From Mesobacillus selenatarsenatis SF-1 (GTDB lineage Bacteria; Bacillota; Bacilli; Bacillales; Cytobacillaceae): a DNA stretch of 64,000 bases. Location: NCBI RefSeq assembly GCF_000813125.1, contig NZ_BASE01000106.1, positions 1 through 64,000 of the forward strand. Direction: 5' to 3'. How positions within the stretch are numbered: position 1 is the stretch's first letter; each line of letters opens with the position of its first letter. Positions 24,474 to 33,631 of this stretch are shown in pieces. The translations under genes were made by a program, and so were the position numbers. The notes below the pieces were generated by a model, which was given only the letters and a program-made list of their open reading frames with translations, was not told the DNA's origin and did not search any database.

Positions 24474-25256
24474 ATGTGGGACTTATATGTAATCAATATC
24501 GGTGCAATTTTTCTATTTATGCTCACGATGTTCATCATTGCCCAATTAATAAAGGATAACTCGATTGTCGATATCGGCTGGGGGCTAGGATTTGTCATCA
24601 TCGCATTCGTCAGCTATTTCGCATCAGAGGGAGAACATTCCCTAAGACAAACCATTGTTTTAACTCTAGTCTCTTTATGGGGAATCCGCCTCTTCCTTCA
24701 CCTGCTCATCCGCTCCATCGGCAGAGGAGAGGATTTCCGATATGCCAATTTCCGTAAGCAATGGGGCAAAAACGTCAGGATTATTGCTTTTTTCAGAGTC
24801 TTTATGATGCAGGGAGCCATCATGCTGCTCCTTGCTTATCCTATTATTCTGGTGAATGTCGCCGAGTCAAGAGGCTTTGACATTTTCGCAGTGCTTGGAC
24901 TGATTGTGTGGGTAATCGGTTTCCTATTCCAGAGCGTTGGAGATTACCAACTAGAACACTTTAAGAAGAGAAAGAAACATAAAGAAGAGATTTTAAAATC
25001 AGGACTATGGCGCTACAGCAGGCATCCGAACTACTTTGGAGAAGCGGCGATGTGGTGGGGTGTCTACCTGATTGTCATTGGGGCACAGAACGGCTGGACC
25101 GCATTCTTCAGTGCAGCGTTCATTAATCTATTGCTATTAAAGGTTTCCGGAGTTCCATTTTTGGATAAAAGATATGCCGGGAACGAGGAATACCAGATTT
25201 ACAAGCAGGAAACGAATCTTTTCATCCCGTGGTTCCCAAAAAAAGTTAACTCCTGA
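24474..25256 (+). CDS. DUF1295 membrane protein (steroid 5-alpha-reductase-like fold)
   Basis: 260 residues with about six membrane segments. DUF1295 marks are SIVDIGWGLGF, the SLWGIRLFLHLLIR segment, the ICMT/5-alpha-reductase-like C-terminal motif GLWRYSRHPNYFGE and WWGVYL, then an F-DKRY-x-G-x-EEY ending. Relatives reduce or methylate lipid-like substrates using NADPH or SAM. Being 2 bp downstream of the fatty-acid-kinase-like fusion, it may act on lipids, which is an inference. Confidence 0.88.
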   Translation: MWDLYVINIGAIFLFMLTMFIIAQLIKDNSIVDIGWGLGFVIIAFVSYFASEGEHSLRQTIVLTLVSLWGIRLFLHLLIRSIGRGEDFRYANFRKQWGKNVRIIAFFRVFMMQGAIMLLLAYPIILVNVAESRGFDIFAVLGLIVWVIGFLFQSVGDYQLEHFKKRKKHKEEILKSGLWRYSRHPNYFGEAAMWWGVYLIVIGAQNGWTAFFSAAFINLLLLKVSGVPFLDKRYAGNEEYQIYKQETNLFIPWFPKKVNS

Positions 25257-25264
25257 TTATTCAA

Positions 25265-25292
25265 AGCCTGCCTATAAAATTATGGGCAGGCT
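25265..25292. terminator. Terminator between convergent genes
   Basis: AGCCTGCC / GGCAGGCT stem with a 12-nt loop, followed by CTTT; serves the DUF1295 gene and possibly the DUF2177 gene opposite. Confidence 0.75.
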
Positions 25293-25301
25293 CTTTACTA
25301 T

Positions 25302-25694
25302 TCACTCGACAAATCTCCTGGCAGTGAAAAAGCTTAACAATGAAGAAATTCCACAGATGAAAGTTCCCCACATCAAGTCAATAGCTGTGATCATCAGCGG
25401 CCAATCGCGTATGGTCGCCTGATTCGTCAAGTCATATGTGGCATAACAGACAAGACCAAAAAAAGCGCCATTTTTCACAGCTGTCTTCCAGCTATCTCCC
25501 TGTATCGCAGGTTTTACAGCAAAGTATACAAGTCCGGCGATGAACAAAATATAGAACAAAGCGGCTGCAATCCAGTTCACCTCTGGAGCGAGCAAATGAC
25601 CAATCTGTTCTTTGTAGAGGCTTGGTGAAATCAACCCGAGCCAAACACTGTCAAGTACCAGAAAAATCAAAAAGGTAATGCCGTAGATTTTCAT
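25302..25694 (-). CDS. DUF2177 family membrane protein
   Basis: 130 residues with four membrane helices. FLVLDSVWLGLISPSLY at the start, NGAFFGLVCYATYDLTNQAT and the WP...DLMWGTF end match DUF2177. Function unknown for the family. Its ATG follows AAGGAGAC; transcribed alone. Confidence 0.85.
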   Translation of the reverse strand: MKIYGITFLIFLVLDSVWLGLISPSLYKEQIGHLLAPEVNWIAAALFYILFIAGLVYFAVKPAIQGDSWKTAVKNGAFFGLVCYATYDLTNQATIRDWPLMITAIDLMWGTFICGISSLLSFFTARRFVE

Positions 25695-25830
25695 ACGATC
25701 AAGTCTCCTTCCCGTTTGGCTCTATTATATTAAACACAAGGTTCTTCCTTGAAATCTGGATGTGTGCAGATGTGTTTTTTTGAACGTTCGCTAGAACTAG
25801 GCCCTCCTGCATCATCACTCCTGAACTTAG

Positions 25831-25859
25831 AAAGAGCCTGATATCGTATCAGGCTCTTT
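25831..25859 (-). terminator. Terminator of the yerD-like unit
   Basis: Perfect 13-bp stem AAAGAGCCTGATA / TATCAGGCTCTTT with a 3-nt loop, 15 bp after the stop at 25875. Confidence 0.85.
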
Positions 25860-25874
25860 TAAGCATTATTCAAT

Positions 25875-27482
25875 CTAACTTTCTTTTTGCAGTTGCGTTC
25901 TTCTTGCAGCAATGATCAAATCTTCTACCGGAGATACACGTCCGAGTTCATCTTTATGGACAATATGCTTCCGTTCAAATTGCGTGGGGCTATCGATACC
26001 GGCTGCGGCTGCCAGATTGTAAAGTCCCTCACGCAGTGAAATGATATAGTTGGCGACCCGGTACATCTTCTCATCGACGACCAGTCCGTCCTGAAGCTTC
26101 TTATCAGTGGTCGCTACACCTGCAGGGCATGTATTCGAGTGGCATACCTGGGCCATGATGCAGCCGACGCTGATCATCATCCCGCGTGCGATATTCACAA
26201 GATCGGCTCCCATAGCCAGGGCGATGGCGATTTTATCAGGAGTAATCAGTTTTCCTGATGCAATCAGCTTCACTCTATCTCTGATTCCGTACTGGCGGAG
26301 CATTTCGTCCACTACCGGAAGCGCTGAGTTGATGGGAAGTCCAACTGTGTCAGCCAGCTCCTGATAGGTTGCTCCAGTGCCGCCTTCTCCACCGTCTACA
26401 GTAATGAAGTCAGGGCCTTTCCCGCTTTCCTTCATGTAAGAAATCATATTTTCAAGCGCGGCCATATCACCGACGACAATCTTGATTCCTACTGGCTTGC
26501 CGCCAACCGAGCGTAATTCCTCGATCCAGTCAAACATCGAAGCGACATCGCTGAATTCATAAAATCGGTTTGGACTGTTAATCGTCTTCCCGACTTCCAC
26601 CAGCCTGATTTGGGCGATTTCCTCAGTGACCTTCTCCCCTTCAACATGGCCTCCACGCGTTTTCGCTCCCTGGGCAAGCTTGATTTCAAAAGCTTTCACC
26701 TGGGGCATTTCGCTTTTCTTTTTGAACTCTTCCCATGAGAATTCGCCGTTTGGCTTACGCACACCAAACAAGTCTGGTCCGATTTGCATCATGATATCCG
26801 GATTTCCAGCGAGATGGTGTTCAGACAATCCGCCTTCACCTGAATTCATCCACGTTCCGCCTGCCAGTCCGAGGCCTTTTGACATCGCCTGGATCGCTTT
26901 TTCCCCAAGTGCACCATAACTCATCGCTGACTGGCCTACCTGGCCTTTCACACGAAAAGGATAGCGGCAGGTGTGCTCGCCAAGCACGACGGCATCATCA
27001 TCCTGTAAATAATATGGATCTGCCAGTTTTTCCTCGTTATGCTCTTTCCTTGTAAAAAGACCCTCGCCATCAATTTTGTATACTCTTGTTTTAATTTTTT
27101 CCGCGTTATCGACCTTCATTTCATCAGTCAGTTTAGGAAAAAGTGTATTTCGGATGTAAAAGCCTTCAGCCTCAAAGTCCTTTAATGACCCAAAACCTAT
27201 TAATCTTTCCTTATACTTGCCAGCCTTTACGACATCCTGGTATTCCTTGCGTGAAAAAGGCTTCCCCTCATTATCACCATCGAATAAATATTGCCTTAAC
27301 TCTGGACCAATATGCTCGGTGAAATAACGAACCTTTCCAAGCACAGGGAAATTCCTTAAAATAGAATGCTGCTGCTGGTTATCGTCTTTAATGTATAAAT
27401 AGATAAATAGAAGGACCGGCACCAGGATAATCAAAGCTATGAAAATAAACAAGCCGATCACTAGATAATCCGTCAATCCCAT
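25875..27482 (-). CDS. yerD: FMN-binding glutamate-synthase-family protein, YerD-like
   Basis: 535 residues. A membrane helix (about 5-30) precedes the GltB central/FMN barrel. Typical elements are GQVGQSAMSYGALGEKAIQA, MNSGEGGLSEHHL, KLAQGAKTRGGHV, TVDGGEGGTGATY and the C-T-x-x-C-x-x-G-like Fe-S segment CHSNTCPAGVATTD. It lacks the N-terminal glutaminase and C-terminal beta-helix of true GltB, as YerD does, so the reaction may differ from glutamate synthesis. Probably cotranscribed with the NAD(P)-binding gene 15 bp upstream. Confidence 0.88.
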   Translation of the reverse strand: MGLTDYLVIGLFIFIALIILVPVLLFIYLYIKDDNQQQHSILRNFPVLGKVRYFTEHIGPELRQYLFDGDNEGKPFSRKEYQDVVKAGKYKERLIGFGSLKDFEAEGFYIRNTLFPKLTDEMKVDNAEKIKTRVYKIDGEGLFTRKEHNEEKLADPYYLQDDDAVVLGEHTCRYPFRVKGQVGQSAMSYGALGEKAIQAMSKGLGLAGGTWMNSGEGGLSEHHLAGNPDIMMQIGPDLFGVRKPNGEFSWEEFKKKSEMPQVKAFEIKLAQGAKTRGGHVEGEKVTEEIAQIRLVEVGKTINSPNRFYEFSDVASMFDWIEELRSVGGKPVGIKIVVGDMAALENMISYMKESGKGPDFITVDGGEGGTGATYQELADTVGLPINSALPVVDEMLRQYGIRDRVKLIASGKLITPDKIAIALAMGADLVNIARGMMISVGCIMAQVCHSNTCPAGVATTDKKLQDGLVVDEKMYRVANYIISLREGLYNLAAAAGIDSPTQFERKHIVHKDELGRVSPVEDLIIAARRTQLQKES

Positions 27483-27497
27483 TGAAATCCTCCTTTC

Positions 27498-28127
27498 CTA
27501 TAATGAAGATAATGCTTTTGTGATGACTGTATCTCCTTCTGCTACCTCGTAAGTCTTGTTAAAAGTTGCCTCGTTCTCGACCGACATGACCAGTACCTCC
27601 GCGATGTCTTCGTGTGAAATTTCGAGCTCATTTGAATCCAATGTTTCACCGGCAAATATTTTTCCAGTACCAGGTTTGTCTGTAAATGCTCCCGGCTGCA
27701 CGATGGTATATGTTAAATTTGATTGCCGCAGTAACTCATCGGGCATCTCTTTAGCGCCAATTTCCCGGCTGTCATCTCCTGCGGCTTCATTGGCCATGAT
27801 GGCGCTCATCATCACAAACCGCTTGACGCCCTGCTTCTCTGCTTCCTTCACTGTCTCAATGACCGACTCATGGTCAACCATTACAGTCCGGCCAGTTTTG
27901 GCCTTTGGATTGATGCCAGTTAGATAAATGGCGGCATCATATCCATGAAATAAAGTCGGCAGAATCCTTTCTTCATATAGAACTACTTCGGTAGCTCCTC
28001 TCTTTTTCAGCAGGTCGATTTGATTCTCATCGCTGACGACTGCGCAGGACGTATACCCATTTTCCACCAGCTTGCTGACGACAAACTCCCCGACGCTGCT
28101 ATTTGCACCAATCACGATTACCTTCAT
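27498..28127 (-). CDS. NAD(P)-binding atypical SDR, YhfK-like
   Basis: 209 residues from the ATG at 28127, which follows AAAGGAGGG; the longer upstream frame runs through a terminator. The Rossmann start is MKVIVIGANSSVGEFVVSKL (GxxxxxG), followed by AAIYLTGINPKAKTG, RFVMMSAIMAN and YTIVQPGAFTD. Such NAD(P)H-binding proteins (YhfK, NmrA-like) have uncertain substrates. Leads into the yerD-like gene. Confidence 0.82.
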   Translation of the reverse strand: MKVIVIGANSSVGEFVVSKLVENGYTSCAVVSDENQIDLLKKRGATEVVLYEERILPTLFHGYDAAIYLTGINPKAKTGRTVMVDHESVIETVKEAEKQGVKRFVMMSAIMANEAAGDDSREIGAKEMPDELLRQSNLTYTIVQPGAFTDKPGTGKIFAGETLDSNELEISHEDIAEVLVMSVENEATFNKTYEVAEGDTVITKALSSL

Positions 28128-28145
28128 TACATTCCCTCCTTTGTA

Positions 28146-28180
28146 AAAAAGAGAAACAGATTCACTCCGTTTCTCTTTTT
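28146..28180 (-). terminator. Terminator of the catalase gene
   Basis: AAAAAGAGAAAC / GTTTCTCTTTTT, 12-bp stem with an 11-nt loop and T-tract on the minus strand, 15 bp past the catalase stop. Confidence 0.85.
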
Positions 28181-28194
28181 TTATCATTCTATGA

Positions 28195-30270
28195 TTAAAC
28201 CATTCGATTCCAGTGGCGGTGTTCGGCGATTGCATCAATGAACTTCTGGCTGTCTCCTGCCACTTCTTTGCTGTTTTCAAACACAACCACACCTGGCACA
28301 TCCTCTGGCGTTATGCCTGCTGCAGCCAATAATTCTGCTGCTTCTTTTCCCACACCAACTGCTTTCAAATGGCTGAATGCCTCATCGACAAAGTAGACTG
28401 CTTCTTTTTTCTGCTTCAGGCTGTCCACGCTTTGCTGTCCTCCGGCAATATATAATGCGTCAAACAAGACAGAGCTGCCGGTCAGCAAGGTATGCTGTAC
28501 TTCAAGCTCAGTTCCATCATCACCCTTGATCAACCCTAGCTGCTTGCTGACGATTTCAGCGGTGATGCCGCTCTTTTTCAGCATGTCCATCAAACCGGAA
28601 ACTTCCGCTCCATAGAAGCCATTATCAGCAAGGATGGCGACCTTTCTTGTATTCGGCAGCTTCGCTGTATTCATCTGGCTCAATGCTGGCGAAGTCATCG
28701 TCACTTCTGCCGGTTTACTTGTCGGCTTTTTAGCGCCTAAGCTTTCGGCTACTTGCTCAGCAAGGAAGGTATCAATATTGCCAAGCATCTCAACAACCTG
28801 CTGCTGCACATCCTTACTCTTCACTTTACCAAGCTCAAAACTGAAGGCCTCAATCATATGCTGCTTTTCCACATCGGACATGCTGTTCCAGAAAAGGATA
28901 GCCTGGGAATAATGGTCATTGAAGCTGTCACTGCGTGCTTGTACCTTTCTGCCTTCGACTTTTTCCTGATGGTGCTCATACCCGCCTTCGCTTGCAGAAA
29001 CAGGTTTTGGATCGTTATTTTGCATAGAGTTTTGATGATAAGCAACCTGCCCACGGTCAATCGTCATCCGATGCATCCCATCTCGCTGGTTATTATGGAA
29101 CGGGCATACCGGTCTGTTGATCGGAATCTCATGAAAGTTCGGGCCGCCCAGACGTGACAGTTGGGTATCGGTATAAGAGAACAAACGCCCTTGAAGGAGT
29201 GGATCATTTGAAAAATCGATTCCCGGTACAACGTGTCCAGGATGGAATGCTACCTGTTCTGTCTCCGCAAAGTAATTAGTCACATTCTGGTTCAGCGTCA
29301 TTTTACCAATGATTTTGACTGGTACCAATTCCTCCGGCCAGACTTTTGTAGGGTCCAAAACATCGAAATCGAATTTGAATTCATCTTCCTCGTCAATCAT
29401 CTGTACGCCGAGTTCATATTCAGGAAAGTTCCCCATTTCGATCGCATCAAAAAGGTCTCGGCGATGGAAGTCCGGATCCTTCCCGGCAAGCTTTTGCGCC
29501 TCATCCCAAACTAACGAATGTACCCCAAGTACTGGTTTCCAGTGAAATTTTATAAATCGGGCCTTGCCCTGTTCATTGACAAACCTGAATGTGTGCACAC
29601 CAAAGCCTTCCATCATCCTGAAGCTGCGCGGAATAGCCCGGTCTGAGATATGCCACATGATCATGTGGGCAGACTCCGTATTATTCGCAATAAAATCCCA
29701 GAATGTATCATGTGCTGACTGTGCCTGCGGGATTTCATTATGCGGCTCAGGCTTGACTGCATGGATCAAATCAGGGAATTTGATCGCGTCCTGTATGAAG
29801 AAAACGGGGATGTTGTTACCTACCAGATCGTAATTCCCCTCTTCTGTATAAAATTTAGTCGAAAAACCGCGGACATCACGAACGGTATCACCCGAACCAC
29901 GGGAACCCGCTACCGTTGAAAAACGTACAAAGACCGGAGTCGTTTTGCTTGGATCCTGCAGGAATCCTGCTTTCGTATATTCCGCCATTGGCTCGTATAC
30001 CTGGAAATGACCATGCGCTGCAAAACCCCTAGCGTGCACAACACGCTCTGGAATTCGCTCATGATCAAAGTGGGTCATCTTTTCACGAAAATGGAAATCC
30101 TCCATCAAGGTAGGACCACGGACTCCCGCCTTCAAGGAATGTTCATCTTCAGAAACACGAAGCCCCTGGTTAGTCGTCATTGCTTCACCGTCATGCCCAG
30201 ACCTGAATTGTTCAAGCTGCTGATCCTTTGAGTTCTCATTTACAGATTGATGCTTCTCGTCTTTCCTCAC
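28195..30270 (-). CDS. katE: Large-subunit catalase (HPII/KatE type)
   Basis: 691 residues from a GTG at 30270, which has GGAGG at 9 nt; upstream in-frame codons are untranslated. The catalase core shows RVVHARGFAAHGHFQVYE with the distal His, DLVGNNIPVFFIQDAI with the Asn, and RLFSYTDTQLSRLG with the proximal haem Tyr. After about residue 530 an extra domain with KVAILADNGFYGAEVSGL and ALYIAGGQQ is the flavodoxin/DJ-1-like C-terminal domain of large clade 2 catalases. It degrades H2O2 in the cytoplasm; spores or stress expression is usual. A ferritin and an iron exporter in the same window fit oxidative-stress defence. Confidence 0.95.
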   Translation of the reverse strand: MRKDEKHQSVNENSKDQQLEQFRSGHDGEAMTTNQGLRVSEDEHSLKAGVRGPTLMEDFHFREKMTHFDHERIPERVVHARGFAAHGHFQVYEPMAEYTKAGFLQDPSKTTPVFVRFSTVAGSRGSGDTVRDVRGFSTKFYTEEGNYDLVGNNIPVFFIQDAIKFPDLIHAVKPEPHNEIPQAQSAHDTFWDFIANNTESAHMIMWHISDRAIPRSFRMMEGFGVHTFRFVNEQGKARFIKFHWKPVLGVHSLVWDEAQKLAGKDPDFHRRDLFDAIEMGNFPEYELGVQMIDEEDEFKFDFDVLDPTKVWPEELVPVKIIGKMTLNQNVTNYFAETEQVAFHPGHVVPGIDFSNDPLLQGRLFSYTDTQLSRLGGPNFHEIPINRPVCPFHNNQRDGMHRMTIDRGQVAYHQNSMQNNDPKPVSASEGGYEHHQEKVEGRKVQARSDSFNDHYSQAILFWNSMSDVEKQHMIEAFSFELGKVKSKDVQQQVVEMLGNIDTFLAEQVAESLGAKKPTSKPAEVTMTSPALSQMNTAKLPNTRKVAILADNGFYGAEVSGLMDMLKKSGITAEIVSKQLGLIKGDDGTELEVQHTLLTGSSVLFDALYIAGGQQSVDSLKQKKEAVYFVDEAFSHLKAVGVGKEAAELLAAAGITPEDVPGVVVFENSKEVAGDSQKFIDAIAEHRHWNRMV

Positions 30271-30390
30271 TGAGTCATTCCTCCAATACTTGATGTGGGA
30301 GCATGTGAACAAATATGTAATCACTCTCACGTTGTCTTTGTAATTCGCCAAAATAGGCCATGCCCCTATATGGACGTATACCACGAGCTA

Positions 30391-30420
30391 AAGCCCGCTA
30401 AACGGTTAGTTAGCGGGCTT
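30391..30420 (-). terminator. Hairpin downstream of the lipoprotein gene
   Basis: AAGCCCGCTAA / TTAGCGGGCTT stem with an 8-nt loop just after the stop at 30426; the T-tract is poor, so termination may be partial. Confidence 0.65.
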
Positions 30421-30425
30421 GCTTT

Positions 30426-30809
30426 TTACAAATTTTTATTCAAGTATTCTTTCGCTTCCTCTGGAGAGGCAAATGGTTTTATTAAGGTAATCTGCTTGCT
30501 GTCATTCGCTACAGCCAGGAACCCATCCGCAACCTGGATAATATCCGCAGACGCATTCTCTTGTCCTTCAATCTTAACAGTGTCGGCAATTGTTGCCTGA
30601 CCCTTATCTACCCATGTCTGGACCTCAACAGCGTAGGCATCATAATCCATTCCTTCGTAGAACCTCTCCTGCAGGTAATCCGTTGTCACCGGATCCTCCT
30701 CAGTCTTCACTTCAGTTTCCGGTGGACCCTCCTGACCGATCTCACTATCATCAACGCTGCATCCAGCCAGAATACCAGCCGCTGCTAAAGATATAAGTAG
30801 TTTTTTCAT
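30426..30809 (-). CDS. Small predicted lipoprotein
   Basis: 127 residues starting after AAGGAGGATCTT. The lipobox LAGC ends at Cys16 of MKKLLISLAAAGILAGCSVD, so the mature protein should be lipid-anchored outside the membrane. An acidic linker follows and then a compact ~85-residue domain (YEGMDYDAYAVEVQTWVDKG to SPEEAKEYLNKNL) with no family I recognise. Confidence 0.75.
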   Translation of the reverse strand: MKKLLISLAAAGILAGCSVDDSEIGQEGPPETEVKTEEDPVTTDYLQERFYEGMDYDAYAVEVQTWVDKGQATIADTVKIEGQENASADIIQVADGFLAVANDSKQITLIKPFASPEEAKEYLNKNL

Positions 30810-30921
30810 AAGATCCTCCTTGTCTTAAGATTCTCTTACAATACTCATACCCCATTAAGCTAGCGGAAAAAGTTTTTCAAGGAATTTGGATGGAATTGGC
30901 AAACTTGCAGTTGTCACCTCT

Positions 30922-31066
30922 AACTGGTATTAAACTCCTTCAACTGGTATTAAATCTCTTCCAACCGGGAATAAAAATCCTACAACCGGTAATAAATTCA
31001 TCCCAATCGGGAATAAAACTCCTGCAACCGGGATTATAATTCCCTCAGCCAGGAATACACTATCGA
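30922..31066. repeat. 21-bp intergenic tandem array
   Basis: Seven units start at 30922, 30942, 30963, 30984, 31005, 31026 and 31047 (spacing 20, then 21 throughout). The shared core is AACYGGKAATAAA with variable 8-bp remainders. It fills most of the 340-bp gap between the lipoprotein promoter and the ferritin terminator. Confidence 0.85.
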
Positions 31067-31114
31067 ATAACAGTTTTTTTTACAAGAAGCTAACGATTTA
31101 TGGACAATAAAAAA

Positions 31115-31134
31115 CAGGATTCCAAGGAATCCTG
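31115..31134 (-). terminator. Ferritin gene terminator
   Basis: CAGGATTCC / GGAATCCTG with a 2-nt loop, then TTTTTTATTG on the minus strand. Confidence 0.85.
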
Positions 31135-31150
31135 CTGTACCTGTTTATGT

Positions 31151-31654
31151 TCACTCTGGTGCTGTGAAAGAGCGTTGTGCGAGTTCGTTTTCGAGCATGA
31201 AGAATGCGTTGCTGTCCTTGTCAATGCGGCGCAGCTTTTGGATTAGGCTGTCAAACAGGGCTTCTTCTTCAACCTGTTCTTCAATGAACCATTTCAGGAA
31301 TGTCATCGTTGCGTGTTCGCGCTCATCAAGTGCGATATCCGCAAGGTTATAGATGCGGCGCGTCACTTCCTTCTCGTGGCCAAGTCCTTTTTCGAAAACA
31401 TCAAGAACAGACTCGAAATCGTTTGATGGAGCGTGGAATCCATCGAATGTCACGCGCTCACCCATATCATTAATGAAATTGTAGAATTTCATCGCATGGA
31501 ATCGTTCTTCTTCAGCTTGCACCAAAAAGAAGTTTGCAAAACCATCAAGATTCTCCGCTGAGCAATACGCAGCCATTGCCATGTACGCGTGCGCAGAATA
31601 AAACTCATAATTCATTTGTTCGACCAAACCATTTACCAACTTATCGCTGATCAT
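31151..31654 (-). CDS. ftnA: Non-haem ferritin
   Basis: 167 residues from the ATG at 31654 (GAGGAGG 6 nt upstream). Ferritin helices carry the ferroxidase ligands: NYEFYSAHAYMAMAAYC (Glu), QAEEERFHAMKFYNF (EE..H), and a second bundle half with REHATMTFLKWFIEEQVEEE. It should form a 24-subunit cage storing iron. Located just before the catalase in gene order, separated by a 21-bp repeat array and the lipoprotein gene. Confidence 0.93.
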   Translation of the reverse strand: MISDKLVNGLVEQMNYEFYSAHAYMAMAAYCSAENLDGFANFFLVQAEEERFHAMKFYNFINDMGERVTFDGFHAPSNDFESVLDVFEKGLGHEKEVTRRIYNLADIALDEREHATMTFLKWFIEEQVEEEALFDSLIQKLRRIDKDSNAFFMLENELAQRSFTAPE

Positions 31655-31787
31655 TGTATTCCTCCTCAATCCATGCAGCTTTTGTCTTTTTACGCTAACA
31701 TATTTATTTTGCCTTCCTTATCGAATTTTACCCTTTTACACTCCTTAAAACCATTGTTTCACGATAATCCTTTTAAAAAAACAAAAA

Positions 31788-31829
31788 GGACAGTCCCTGA
31801 AGCCCATCATTAGGTCTCCTGAACTGTCC
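31788..31829 (-). terminator. Terminator of the MMPL/YhgE operon
   Basis: GGACAGT / ACTGTCC outer stem with further imperfect pairing of CCCTGAAG-type sequence inside, followed by TTTTTG on the minus strand. Confidence 0.7.
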
Positions 31830-31837
31830 CTCTCTCA

Positions 31838-33631
31838 TTAAAATAACTCTAATAAAAGATCCCAAAAGCCTTTCTTTTTCTCAGGCTTTGCTTTCTTTGT
31901 CTCTTGTTTCTTTTTTTCAATGGCTTCTGTTTTGATCACGAATTGTACGGAAGTCACCTTCTCATTTTTTGCGGAAACAAAGGATACTGGTTCAAAGTCC
32001 GATTTATCATATTCCTTGATCATCTCATTGATTTCCTGCTGCATTTGCTCAGGCAGATTCTTCGTTTCCTGATGCAATTCACTAGTTCCGTTATGGAGTT
32101 CACCGACTCCTTTATTTAAGTCGCTTGTTCCGCCTGTCAATCCGGAAATCCCTGAATGCAGCTGCGAATATGAAGAAGATAACTCACTTACTCCTTTTGT
32201 ATAGCTAACCAATCCGGAATGGAACTGTCCGTAATTGGAGGACAATGTCGAGAGACCTTTCTGCAGTTCGCCAAGTGCACCCATATCCATTTCCTCGAGG
32301 GAAGCGGACAGTTCGTTAGCAATTGTTGTAAGGTTCCCACTCATTTCTTTTACAGATCCACTGACCTGGTTCAAAGTAGGGTCCACAGCTGCAAAAGCTT
32401 GTTGTACTTTTGCATATGTCACTTTCACTTCTTGAGCAGCACCATAGGTCTCCAACAGTTTATTGACTACAGTCTCATTCGCTCCGCTTTTCTTCAAGGC
32501 AAAAATATCATCCTCTGAAAGCTGATGCTCCGGTATTCCCTTAATCGCCCCATCTAACGCACGAAATGCCACTGAGTAATTTTCACGTAACTCTGACAGC
32601 CCATCTGCTGCTTGATTCAGTCCATTCGCTAATTGTGTGAGTCCTCCAGGCAATTCACTCAGGCTCGACATATCCATCTCAGCAGAACCCTGAGATAGGG
32701 ATGAATTGATTTTTTTCAATGCATCGCCAATGGAGCTGGATGCCCCTACTATTTCAGATGAAGAGCCGTCCAGCTGGCTGATACCGTTTTTATATTGCCC
32801 GGAACCATCACGAAGGCTTACTGCACCACTGTTCAATTGGGACACACCTTTTTTCAAGTCAGCCACACCATTATTCAATTCACTGATTGCATCAGACAAT
32901 GCCGACATGTCATCCGTCATATTTTCCATTTCTGAAGTATCGATCGGAAGAGTGGAAGGAACCGCTGCAATGTCGATGCCGCTGAATTCAAAGTCCTTAA
33001 CTTCCGCTTCCGCACTAAGGCTTTCCTCTTGCCCAGGCATGACAGTGAAAGTAATTTGCTTGTTCTTTCCTGCGTTCGCAACCATGCCGCCAGTTGCTTC
33101 TATATTCTGATAGCTATTAGAGAGCATGAATGAAATTTGCAATAAGTAATTTTCAAAATAAACAGCATCTGCCTTTTCATTGGCAGCAGTATTAATCTTG
33201 ATTTCTACATGTCCTTCTTTTCCCGCAAGCTCAGACGCTTCAACCTCACGCCCATCAAGCAGATAGGAAATCTCTATATTCCATGGCAATTCTGTATTGT
33301 CTTCCATGTTTCCTTGATAATAAAACTTTCCTTCTGGGGCATGTATTTGGACAGTCTTCCCGTTCTGATCAAGTTCGGACAGATCAGTCAGGTTCTTGAC
33401 GCTGCTGTACTTCCCATAATCAAGAATTTCTCCCGCCTTCGCTACCTCCAAAGTATTGACGACGTAAATGTCATCGAGTTCTCCATTTGATTTTAATGTA
33501 GCGTATACGACTTCATCCTTAGAGGTGATCTTCCCTTCTGCTTCTGCCGCAGCTCCATGACTAAGAAATGAAGGCAAGAAGATCATCAATCCGAGCGCAG
33601 CAAATAGTATTTGTTTAGTTCTCATCATCAT
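31838..33631 (-). CDS. YhgE-like secreted protein with L-x-x-G heptad repeats
   Basis: 597 residues with a signal peptide (about 1-29). A beta-rich N-terminal half (to about residue 215) is followed by long helical repeats of the pattern (S/N)-x-L-x-x-G (ELNNGVADLKKGVSQLNSG, GLTQLANGLNQAADGL, GVSELSSSYSQLHSG), the heptad pattern of YhgE/Pip-type proteins. A Lys-rich tail ends in a hydrophobic WDLLLELF. Its start overlaps the MMPL gene's stop by 4 bp, so the two are coupled and probably form an export complex. Confidence 0.82.
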   Translation of the reverse strand: MMMRTKQILFAALGLMIFLPSFLSHGAAAEAEGKITSKDEVVYATLKSNGELDDIYVVNTLEVAKAGEILDYGKYSSVKNLTDLSELDQNGKTVQIHAPEGKFYYQGNMEDNTELPWNIEISYLLDGREVEASELAGKEGHVEIKINTAANEKADAVYFENYLLQISFMLSNSYQNIEATGGMVANAGKNKQITFTVMPGQEESLSAEAEVKDFEFSGIDIAAVPSTLPIDTSEMENMTDDMSALSDAISELNNGVADLKKGVSQLNSGAVSLRDGSGQYKNGISQLDGSSSEIVGASSSIGDALKKINSSLSQGSAEMDMSSLSELPGGLTQLANGLNQAADGLSELRENYSVAFRALDGAIKGIPEHQLSEDDIFALKKSGANETVVNKLLETYGAAQEVKVTYAKVQQAFAAVDPTLNQVSGSVKEMSGNLTTIANELSASLEEMDMGALGELQKGLSTLSSNYGQFHSGLVSYTKGVSELSSSYSQLHSGISGLTGGTSDLNKGVGELHNGTSELHQETKNLPEQMQQEINEMIKEYDKSDFEPVSFVSAKNEKVTSVQFVIKTEAIEKKKQETKKAKPEKKKGFWDLLLELF

